Assembly (NCBI RefSeq): GCF_021155775.2
Contig: NC_060234.1
Span: 40,855,026 to 40,919,025 of the forward strand
Source of the DNA: Neodiprion pinetum
Lineage: Eukaryota; Arthropoda; Insecta; Hymenoptera; Diprionidae
Reading direction: 5' to 3'
DNA: 64,000 nt
Each line of letters begins with the position of its first letter. Position 1 is the first letter of the stretch. The position numbers were made by a program, and so were the translations under genes. Shown here one piece after another: positions 37,790-47,560 of this stretch. The notes beneath the pieces were generated by a model. The model saw nothing but the letters and a program-made list of their open reading frames with translations, ran no database searches and was not told where the DNA came from.

Positions 37790-40700
37790 TCACGGAAGCA
37801 GGCTGCTACGAATCGGTCTCTTGCTGTAGTCGTCGTCGATGTCGTGAAGATCCGGTGGATCCGTGTAACCGCTATCATCGTACCTCGTGCATCGTGATCC
37901 CGGTGAAATCGGTGGATGAACGGGATGCACCGGGTGAATACTGATTGTCAAGAATGAATATAACCATAAAAATGTCTCAACAAAAATGGTGTAAGAGATT
38001 GAAAAGGGGGACAAAACAGTTTTCGAAACTTCTCTTTTCCGATTTTTGAAATGCTTTTTCATTCACTTGGGCCCTCTTTAGGTTGGAACCGTTTCTCTGA
38101 GCGTTCGAGTTTTGCAAAAATTGGCGAAAAACAAAATCGAAACTAAAGATCGCGTGTCTTTCCATTATCCGGAAAAGCTTACCTTGTGCATCTGGAGGGA
38201 CTGGCTTCGAGAGGTTCGTCGTATCTTCTCGAGAGCATCGTGAAGTCGCGATGTGCAGAAACCATTTTCTGGAGTCTCGATATGATCTCGTAGTCCGGTG
38301 TGCAGATCGGTTCTGAGAGTAACTTTGCAACGGAGACTCGAAAGCTCTGTAACTGAATTTAAAAAAGTCGATTAAGATCGTCGTCACAACCGTGAACCCC
38401 ATTAATTACTAATAAACTTTTCGCCTCTGCTCTGCCGTCGAAATGCGGAGCGATACGATTTGATAATCAGTAACTCCCTCACGAAGACTCGAGGCGCATG
38501 CCGGTTGTGTCAGATTGCCAAAAGCGATTCGATATTCGGCATCATTTCGCGCGTGCCTCGGTTCGCAATCGACTTCTGCAAGCTCGCCGTTGACAATTTC
38601 TTCGTGTCTCGTAGATATGTAAGTAATAACTTGAACGATAATGCCGATTTTCATGTGCCGTTAGACCCTGATATCACTCCCAACGACTTCGAGGCAGCGA
38701 TTTACGTTAAGAGTTTAATTTTCACTTCTTCCGATTGGTTTCTTCTATTTCATTATCGTTATTTCGTACCTGCGACTCCCTTCGCGTGACCTCCGCCAGG
38801 TTTTGTTTGACCTGGGCCAATTCGTCCCTGAGAAGTTGCAGGGAGTGATCGTTTATCGATCTCTCCTGTTCACCGGTCTCGGTCACGGTCCTCATCTGGT
38901 CCTTAAGCATGGTCAGTTTCCGGTTGTACCTGGTCCGCAGCATCTCGCTTTCGACGAGGCGTTTTTGCAGCTCTTCAATTTTCCTGCTTCGTTCCAGAGC
39001 GGCTATCTGCATCAGGCGAATAAGAACAGGGATCGAGAATCGTACGTCCATGATACACGATAAAAGACCTCAAAGTCTCAATCGGTCTTTCTCAATAATC
39101 TCACTACCGAAGCCGGTAATTAATTACCAGGCTTCGAAGAACGGCGCAATTACGCGCCGACACGCGATTCGCTGCGTCGTCGGATAGGTTTAATTATCAT
39201 ACTCAAATTTCATCAAACCACGAAGCTATTTAACGACGCGATCAAATTCACCTTGTAATCAGCAGCCTCGGTGAGCTGTCCGCTGATCTCCCTGTTCCTC
39301 GACTTTTCCTCCGTCAGCTGTATCTGAAGCCTATCGATTTGCTTCATTAGCTTCTTCACTCTGTGCAAAAGGTAGAAGAAAAAAATAAAATAAAAATTGT
39401 CAGACGGTCTATCGGGCACCGAATCTTTCGCTGAAAACACGGCTGCAAGTTCTGACGTCCTATTTTAAAGAAGCGTTTAGAAAAAAAACTATTCAGGACG
39501 CAGATAAAATTGATTTACGATACAATACTCAGCCCAAAAATACATCTTGAAAATTAATACAACCCACGGATCTTTTTCGAAACTTTATTTTCCACGGGAT
39601 TCATACTCACCGAAGATTGGCCTCGTCTTTTTCAGACTGCAGCATGTTCTTCATGCGAACACTGTCTTCCTGGAGAGACAATTTCCTCCGCAGAAGATCC
39701 AAGTGCAAATCTCTTCGCTGGAGTTGTTCTCTCAGTGTTCTTATACGGCGTTGCAGCTGGTAAACCACCGACGTCTATAACGATCGTGAACCAGTTGGTA
39801 AAACAGGATACAAGTCGAGTGTTAATAATAAAAAATCTGTCACACTAGAAATCCGGGAGATATCCCAAAGTCGTTGAGACGTTAATCGTCTCTCCATTTG
39901 CTCGTATTTTCAATTAACATTATTCTACCAACTCTCCTAGATTTCATTCTGCTGAAACTAAAGCACCGGCAAAATGTGTGTAAAAAAAAAAAAAAAAAAT
40001 TGTGGTAACGCCGTCGCGCACAGCTGCCAGGTCCTAAGATCAAGTAAAAATGGCAGAGTCAGCTGCACGCGACGAAGTTGACGATAATAATGTTGCAACT
40101 ACATAATACGGGACATCATGATAATGCACAGTGAAATAGATGTTGAAGCGATTTCTTGCAGTGCCTACATCTTGACTACTGAGAGCTTACTTCTTTGAGA
40201 CAAGGCAGTTCGTGGAAGGAGCGCTCCCGACGAATCCTTGGAAAAGTTGTGTAGTTGCAGCACAACAGCTAAGCACACATACACACACCCACGTATATTC
40301 GTATGTGTACACCAATGCATACTTGATTTTTCGTTATTTTCTAGTACCAAAAAAATCTAAAAAATCTAGTAAATCCGACCATTGTTGAAAATTTTCACTT
40401 GAATATCCTTTAGAAAACAAACAATCGATACGGACTTCTTGAGCTTGATTTGCGCCAAATTCATTCTACTGTGTCTCACTACTCTCGAAGTTCGATAATT
40501 CGCTCTAATTGAATCTCAAGATTTCAGATTCATAGAAGTTTGTAGTGTAATTGATTATGGGACTTGAACGAAACCGTCTTTCCTGCATCTGGACTCATTA
40601 CTGAGCTATTGTCCAGGCAAAATTATATGTGTAAACAATAAGGAAGTTCCGTGTCCGATCGTGACGCAGGATATAAAAAATAAAATGTACGAATCTCACC

Positions 40701-43057
40701 TTGTCTACCATCTTGTCGCATTCCAATTTGGCAAGTTGTTCAGCGCGTACGAGAAGAGACTCGGTGTGAAGGTCGATTCCAATTTCCTGCGAGATTTCGT
40801 CCATCTGCATGGCTTTTCCAAGTCGATCGAGAAAATCCATGAACTAAAAATGATCAGACGTTGTATCCTCGTTGATTACATTCGTTATTTGGTTTAGCGT
40901 TTATTCAGTGCACCTCGTTAAACGCAAAGGTTGAATTTTTCTTACCGTTTGCTTGTCCCGGCGGAGAGATTCTCGAGAAAGCTCGCAGCTTGTCAGCTCT
41001 GATTCGAGCTTGTGAATTTTATTCTCCAATGCTGCACGCTCTTCCTCGAGCGATCGTACCTGCATCATCGTCGATTCCGTCATCTCGGTTTGACGATTGG
41101 CCGTGTCGTGTGCCACGCTCAATTTGTCCCTCAGAGCTTGAATTTTCTACAATATTGGCACAGACGTTTATCCGGTTATTTTTAAACTTTCATCGATCCT
41201 TTATCGTTGAGCTTACCAGCTGCTGATCCTTGTTCTCGGTAAGGATCTCGCGAATTCGATCCTTTATAGCGTTCTCATGAGTCTCGACAAATCTGTTCGG
41301 GTTGCTAACGAGAATCGCCATAGACTCGAGGAGATGTCTGAGCTCATTTTGCACCCTTTGACATTTTTCCTCGCGTAATTTCAAGTCCTCTGAAAAATAC
41401 CTGGGAGATTATCGACTGTCTAGGTTACAGCGCGACGGAGGATTAACGGAAAAATATCAAACAAGGGATCACCTCGGAGTTGGCAAATCAGAGCCTCTTG
41501 ATTGGAAATATTTCCAGTCGCACTGGTTATGTTCCTGTTTGCATTCACGAGCTTGTCTCTCAGATCGTTCAGATCCCTCTCGGCGACCCTCAACTGCATT
41601 TCGGCGCATTCTTTTTCCTGGGGGTAAGAAACATGGAAATATATTCAAGCATCAATTTCTCCGCATCCGTCTGGGTAATGACAAACCTGTCGGAGACGCT
41701 CCAAGTCGAGGAGCTGAGACGCCGCTTGTCTCTGCACTTGATCCTTGTCGACGTTAGCGCGATCCAGAGCGTCTCTGCAACTCCGAAGTTCCGACTCAAT
41801 GCTGTTTAGGTGAGATTCTGCATTTGTGCTCTTCGATCTAAGTCGGTTCACTTCTTGAACCAGCTCCTCTGCCTTGTGTATTACAACGTCTGGACTGTGA
41901 TGACTGCTGTCGCAATATTCCACCCCCAGCGAATGCGCCAACCTCCGAACAAAATCCTGCAAAGTTTTTCTCATGATTTTCACGCGATTTTCTCGCAAAA
42001 ATTCCCCAGTTTTTCATTCATAATCGATTTCATGAGAATTCAAACTTCTGCCAGTTTTCTTTACAGATTTTTTATTTACCGACCAATTCTGTAGAAGATT
42101 ATTTTTGCTGGAAGTAACAAAGTGAAGTTTATAGGAAAAAATGTTCACCGAGAAAGAGAGAAATTTTTTCTCAAAGATATCGAGTTCGGCAATAATTCGT
42201 ATCAAAATTCTTCCAGCACGAATCGAATATCGATCTTCCTGGTACCTTTTACTTCATCTACGCACGTTAATCCGCTTAGAATATTTCTAACAAAGTAGCT
42301 AATCGATCGTGAACTATGAGGGTAGATTTCATGCACGCGAGGATTGCATATCCAATCATGTCAAGAGCGTTGTTAAATTTTATATGATTAAAGAAGAGCA
42401 GTTCATATACATATAGTCATGCTTGCCTGTAAATTGAGACGTGCTCTTTCTTTTAGCTGAATTTCCTCGTTAATGTTATGCTCGAGTTGCCGTATCTTCT
42501 TCTCGTATTCGCGAACCTTGTCCTCGTGGTACTTGGAATCCCGTTGCAAGCTTTGAATGGTTATTTCGCTCCTCCCCTGGCTGGCGTACAAAGTTCTTTC
42601 CCGTTCTTCAAGTTCCTGCGTACAACGGATACGGTATAAAATTGCCTCGGGAGCACTAAATTTCGCTCGTTTCATTTTCATGGAAATTACGGAGCTCGAC
42701 AAAAAAAATTCAATCAACTCTGTACGAACTTGTATCCGCTTTTTCAGACTCGAAATTACTGCATTCTGCCTCGCTGCCTGTTCCCTAAGCTGGTCAGCCT
42801 CCACCTGTAGCTCGACCACTCTCTGGTCACGAGATCTCACCGCACTCTTCATCTCTTGGAGCTGTACACGGTAATTAATCAGACATCGATTATCAGTCTG
42901 CCAATAATTACTGCTAAATTTTCAAACTTTTACCATTTATCCAGAAAATAATACTCACATCAGTCATAAGACGGTCCCGCTTGTATTCCAAGGCAGCAAG
43001 TTCGCTTCTAAGAGTCGTTGTCACGTCATGCGTCATTGCATCGTCCGATTCCTGCAT
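37790..43057 (-). CDS. CCDC170: coiled-coil protein, CCDC170-like
   Basis: Thirteen minus-strand exons join in frame: 43057-42959, 42861-42730, 42615-42427, 41956-41687, 41617-41473, 41389-41217, 41146-40946, 40843-40700, 39774-39611, 39360-39252, 39006-38770, 38352-38183 and 37940-37790. They give 727 residues from the ATG at 43057, or 759 with two candidate 5' exons (human CCDC170 is about 715). Nearly all of it is heptad-type coiled coil. Family-like stretches include LRSELAAL near the start, DFVRRLAHSLGVEY (exon 4 here), FMDFLDRLGKAMQMDEISQE and LLVRAEQLAKLE (exon 8), and LQSFRVSVAKLL near the end. The C-terminus holds PVHPVHPP and an acidic run before KRPIRSSLLP. CCDC170 is known as a Golgi/microtubule-associated protein, and its relatives are linked to cilia. 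The role in insects is inferred. The intron after 42427 is GC-AG. Introns of 925 bp (39775-40699), 470 bp (41957-42426) and 417 bp (38353-38769) hold nothing recognised. The exon chain is near certain; the family name is moderately sure. Confidence 0.8.
42421..42427 (-). other. GC-AG splice donor
   Basis: The exon end TTACAG is followed by GCAAGC rather than GT. The flanking CAG and the +3 to +5 AAG fit the usual compensation in GC-AG introns. The downstream acceptor (CTTTGCAG before 41956) and the uninterrupted coiled-coil frame on both sides support its use. Confidence 0.75.
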
Positions 43058-45879
43058 CTGTGAGTGCAATTATATCGTGGTTTTATTTTTTCTTTTTTCC
43101 ATCGAACGGAGTCTTTTTACAGAAAAGCCAAATTATCTTTCTCTGAAGCTATACCAAAGAATGTTCATTAACTCACCCACTGAGTGTAATTGTACCCATT
43201 GCATTTTACGCTCTATTCAGTTCGCCACGGCGAGCTCCGTGATTATAAAAAAAAAACACGCAGACCTACAGAATTGTTCTAAAACTTTAACTGTAACCTC
43301 TGTATCTCGAAGCAGTTTCAAACTGCAGCATAGCAATTTATCGCCCTTGCTGACGAGCAACCGAACGTACGTGAATGGCAGTTTGGCATTTTAGTTGCAT
43401 ATGCGTAGGCGTATATGAATTTAAAAAAAACTAGGCTGGAAAATGCGATTTAATTTTTTGATATTAATTGTGTAAACACGTAACTAAGGAAACCCACGCC
43501 AAATAGAATCAAAACTCGGACTTTAACCACTTCTTTGATGTCCCGTCGATTTAATAACGAGACTAAACCAGTTTTCGGGGAGAAACGCGATTCCGTACCA
43601 AACGGAGTTGAACGAGGACTGGAACTGGGAATGATCGTCGTGGTTCGTTATGCCGTATATTATGTATTATATCTCCGATCACTGTTTCGTGACCGAAGTC
43701 GTGCTATGCACGAAGATGACTTTGCGGCCGGCATGTTGCTCGGCTATAAATAAATCAGCAGCCAGGTATTCCGTGGATTATGCCTAACTAAGTTGAGGTC
43801 AAAACGATGGTACCCCCGTTGCGCAGGAATGCCCTACATAAAACGAGGGAAGGGATGAATTTATCGGAAAGCTATAATAAATAATTAATCCTCTGCGCGA
43901 TGTATTTTTTACCCGTATAAATTCTTATACCCGTTATCGCCTGTCTTCAATGGGTATACTCTACGACATTTACGGAGAAAGAAAACAGCTCGCTTTCGTA
44001 TCTCGTGGATTTTACGCAAACGTGATTTTTTTCCCATAAAAGAATTCCCCTGTCATGACGTATGCGGCGTACATATAATTGTTGTCGTTTTTCTGATACA
44101 TAAATAGAACAGTATAGCTCTGTGGCTTCAAGGGGAACAGTCCGACAAGTCGAATCGATTATTTTCAGCGCTATGGTAACCTGCCCTTTGCCCACCTGCA
44201 GGTCGATATACCTGTTTCTTTACGCGGTGTTACGTATGTTATGCCTTGTGGTCTCTGGTCCCATTGATTAGCAGTCGGAGCTTAACTGTACTGACCGATC
44301 ATTGAAAAAGCTCGATTCGTCGAATGGTTCAATGATCGATTTCACAATAAATTATCGTGCAAGAGACCAAGAAAAATATGTTTTTGGCGTCAAATTAACA
44401 GTTACAGTCAATAGTGATTCGTTGAGTTTTAATAACCGCGTGAGAAGATATTCATACGAGGCTTCGTAAACATTTTTTACTCAATGGGCAATTTTCAAAC
44501 AAAAGAAGAGATTCAATTTTTTGAAATGGATTACACAGTGGGTGATACTTTTCAAATTCAAAAAAATTTGAAATACGCGATGTGTGTACTTGTCGTGATC
44601 TGAACCGGTGCAAAATAAAAAAAGCATCGTTATAAATTTTAATTGAAACCTTTTGCGGCGAAGAAATGCAAAGTGTTTCGAATATCTTGAGATCCTCTTC
44701 GTTGTTTCCTCGTGATTCCATCGCTTCCTCTGCTGGGGAAGCCATTATTTGCGTTCAAGGTAACTTCAAGGCTCACTGCTCACGACATGAATTACATTAA
44801 CTTTTCGGTACATTCCAATCCGCTGTTACCAATCAACACTGCACCAAAGTTTAAATTATTACTGACTGACAAGTGTGAACGTCGCATTTTCACGAACGAA
44901 CAATCGAATTCTCGCGGTTCTACTCATCGGCCCGAAATGAAAATTGTTTCACGTGACGATTGAATGTCAACACTGAAGGGTACCTGGTGCTCGACGCCAT
45001 TTCTCCCCTAGCCCTGAAGATAATCGAAAAGCATCGATCCAAGAAAATAACGAACTTCTTTGACAAGGATGCGGAGCTTAACATTTCGTTAGGTTGCTAG
45101 GAGTGAAATCAATGCTACACGTTCGCAACCCACGCGTACCTTTTGCCCGATCTGATCGTTATCATCGTAATCCACTTCGTTAGAGATCTTTGCCCAAATA
45201 CCTGGAAACGAATCAACAAGCTACCGATTAATTGCAGACTTACGTGTGTAGATGAGTGTGGTATTATTGCATATTGACTAGTATGTTATGATAAAAACGA
45301 AATCGGTGCAAATGAGAACCGTATCGTAATCAGTTTCAAGATTCGGAGACTTTTGAAATTGCTTATAAACAGATAACAAGTATCAAGGTATGTGATTTGA
45401 GTATGTTTTGTTCGTACAATTTTCTCGGTCCGATACAGAATGAGCCGAGATCGAAACTTAACGTTATATAATTAATTACAGAATAGATTACATCGCAGCA
45501 AGTAAGAGTACTGAAATTTTCGGAAGCCAACCACAGCTACAACATTATTTCCGAATACTGCGCGTTATATCTCATTCTAGGAATAACAATCAACTAGACT
45601 CGAATATAATAGACTGGAATATTTGATCAATTTAACGCGTACTCTGGAAATCAAGTAAAACTCTTGGACTAAATGCACCTCTTGAACAACCTTGGAAGGG
45701 AACACACAGTATCTGAAATTGCAATAATGTGTAATGAGATTTTAAAAACTTGCAGCCGGCGGGCTGTTTGAATTCAAACGGTTTGGCGCCTAAGGACTAC
45801 TTTTCTCGCTCACGGAAGACGCATCCGGCGTGGAACGGCCAGCTGTCGGGCGTAGCAGTACGAAGTGTCGCAGTCCAAG
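43058..45879. other. region between CCDC170-like and COX7A-like genes
   Basis: It contains the candidate minus-strand exons described separately and presumably the promoter of the COX7A-like gene just before 45880. The short leader after 45700 is open in the COX7A-like direction (45750-45962) but out of frame with the COX7A start. No clear TATA box was seen. Confidence 0.5.
43947..44213 (-). other. exon-like frame of unknown affiliation
   Basis: On the minus strand, after the acceptor ATCGACCTGCAG, an open phase-0 frame reads VGKGQVTIALKIIDSTC and LEATELYCSIYVSEKRQ, and runs to a stop at 43947. Codon choice and the beta-strand-like alternation look protein-like and faintly recall a C2 domain. 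It lies between the firm first exon of the CCDC170-like gene and its candidate 5' exons, and could join them in phase if a donor such as GTAAAA inside the frame is used. It may equally be chance. Confidence 0.2.
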
Positions 45880-46110
45880 ATGCCATACTACAATTTCAAC
45901 TCGTTCACAGGTCGAATTGCGGAAACAACGCACCCGCAGCCGTTTTATCCACTCGTGAGTGAATTCTGTAAATAATCAACAGTTACTTACGAGAAATATC
46001 GCACCCTGTCAAGCCTCGGGGTGATCGTGAATCGAAGTCTCGCTGCTTTCCACGAACACCCGAAACAACCGAATACGCTTCCCGAGCTCGCGAAAAGCAG
46101 ACGACTCCAT
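45140..46110 (-). CDS. candidate 5' coding exons of CCDC170-like gene
   Basis: Two small minus-strand segments could supply the N-terminus. The segment at 46110-46077 encodes MESSAFRELGK. The segment at 45201-45140, after acceptor TCGTTTCCAG, encodes RIWAKISNEVDYDDND and then QIGQK, ending phase 0 at AAAAG/GTACGC. They join in phase 1, and the second joins the 43057 exon in phase 0, giving 32 extra residues. The 46077 donor (C/GTATTC) is weak. An alternative start, MASPAEEAMESRGNNEED at 44745-44650, is also phase 0 but has a weak donor (AAAAG/GTTTCA). If the first version is right, the first intron spans COX7A-like exon 1 on the other strand. Confidence 0.35.
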
Positions 46111-46912
46111 TTTTCATTCACGGTCGAAACCAGTTACGACACCCAATTCTTACTCGAAAAATCGTTCCAAATATTCCGACTGAGATTATCTGACAATTGA
46201 AATCGTATGGACCAAAATATTGATCAGTTCCCGAATTACGTTGCAGTTACGTTCAGTATAGAGATTTCATTGCAGCCTGTTCGCTCTCGTCGCTGACATA
46301 ACAGCTCTATTTTACCATTTTTTTTTACCGTAAATCGGGCAAAGATTTACTATAATAGATTGATAAAGGTCACGAAAATTAAACCCTTATTATTCGAAAC
46401 TCTGTCAATAAATATTTAGACGAGTCTTAGGTCGAATGAAAATTTTCTTTTTTTGGTCATTGCGAATAACATAATCGACCGATTGAATTTAGAAATAATA
46501 TCGTTTCAGGCACCCCATCGTCTGGATCTTGCCGAGCCACCTAAAATCATGTACGACTCATCGCGCACCAAGCCGGTGCAGGTAGCATCCGCTTCCACCT
46601 CTGCAAGGCCGCAATCTACTCTGTCGCCTGAAATGCTCAAGAAGTACCAAAAGTTCCAGGTATAACTATTCAAGAGAATTTTCAATATGAGACTTGCAAT
46701 GATCCTAACCAGTGAAGTGGAAATACTGCGAGGATACTAGAATGTGAACTTATGTCTGCTTTGTTCGTTCTCAGGCACCGAACAATATCCCAGTACATCT
46801 GAAAGGAGGACCAATGGACAAAATTCTTCTTGGAACAACAGTGGTCTTGATCGGCATTGGATTGATACAAGCTGGTGATCTGATCTACAAACTCGGCTTT
46901 CCAAAGAAATAA
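45880..46912 (+). CDS. COX7A: cytochrome c oxidase subunit 7A-like (COX7A-related/SCAF1-like)
   Basis: Three exons (45880-45954, 46510-46659, 46775-46912) join in phase 0 to 120 residues. Exon 1 gives MPYYNFNSFTGRIAETTHPQ, which resembles the N-terminus of COX7A2L/SCAF1 (a short Tyr-Tyr-x-Phe-x-x-Phe start) rather than a classical presequence. Exon 2 is a Ser/Thr/Pro linker ending SPEMLKKYQKFQ. Exon 3 carries the COX7A signature with a Pro-Val-His-Leu-Lys-Gly-Gly-Pro turn (residues 81-88), a transmembrane helix at about 92-113 (LLGTTVVLIGIGLIQ) and a GFPKK end. It is an inner-membrane subunit of respiratory complex IV; COX7A2L-type proteins also help form III-IV supercomplexes. The start was chosen because it is the first ATG that stays open to a good donor (CTC/GTGAGT) and matches the family. 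Length matches the family (about 110-115). Confidence 0.92.
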
Positions 46913-47027
46913 TTGGTCGACTTTGTGTCATGTCAATGTTCAAAACTATAGACCTGTATAGCGTATTATTATCAATATTATTATGTCGCCTGTGTGACTA
47001 GCGCACATAGGCACTTAATTTTGTAAA

Positions 47028-47033
47028 AATAAA
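47028..47033 (+). terminator. poly(A) signal of COX7A-like gene
   Basis: AATAAA lies 115 bp after the stop codon at the end of a short 3' untranslated region. Confidence 0.7.
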
Positions 47034-47560
47034 CATTCGAAATCCTGTGAAGATAATCGTTGAACGAAAATTGAATGTCTTGGGAAATCGTTTCGTTTTC
47101 ATTGCCTCCGTAGTTTTTTTTTTTCAACACTCCAATTTGTAGCTTGAATGTTCTCAAGTTGAAATAGGCTGAAAAAAAAATTTTTATCTCCTATTTTCGG
47201 TAGCGAAATTCTACAGTTGCGTAAGTGTTTTGTCATTTTTATAGGTTATGTTAGATTAACATCGAGTATCTCATTCACGTTGCTAAATTATGATAATATT
47301 TTTTTTCAAATTCATAAATCGACACGAGCTGTTATTTCAAAATTTTTTCTGCTACAAATATGATTTTAAATGACTTATCGCTAGCATCTACAGATGTAGG
47401 CATTGCGAATGACAGCTGTGAGCAGACGGCTTGTCAGTATGCTATGTCCATTGTGATTTCCTATGTGGGCGTATTTTGGTGCGAATATACTCGTTATTAC
47501 AGAGTAACGTAGGAATATCGTTGGTTAATCGGAATGGAGAAGCCAATAAAGCCCAACATA
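47034..47560 (+). promoter_or_regulatory. intergenic region carrying the FIG4 promoter
   Basis: About 530 bp separate the COX7A-like poly(A) signal from the FIG4 start. The region is AT-rich without a TATA box that I can recognise. It must contain the FIG4 promoter and 5' leader unless FIG4 is read through from upstream. Confidence 0.4.
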
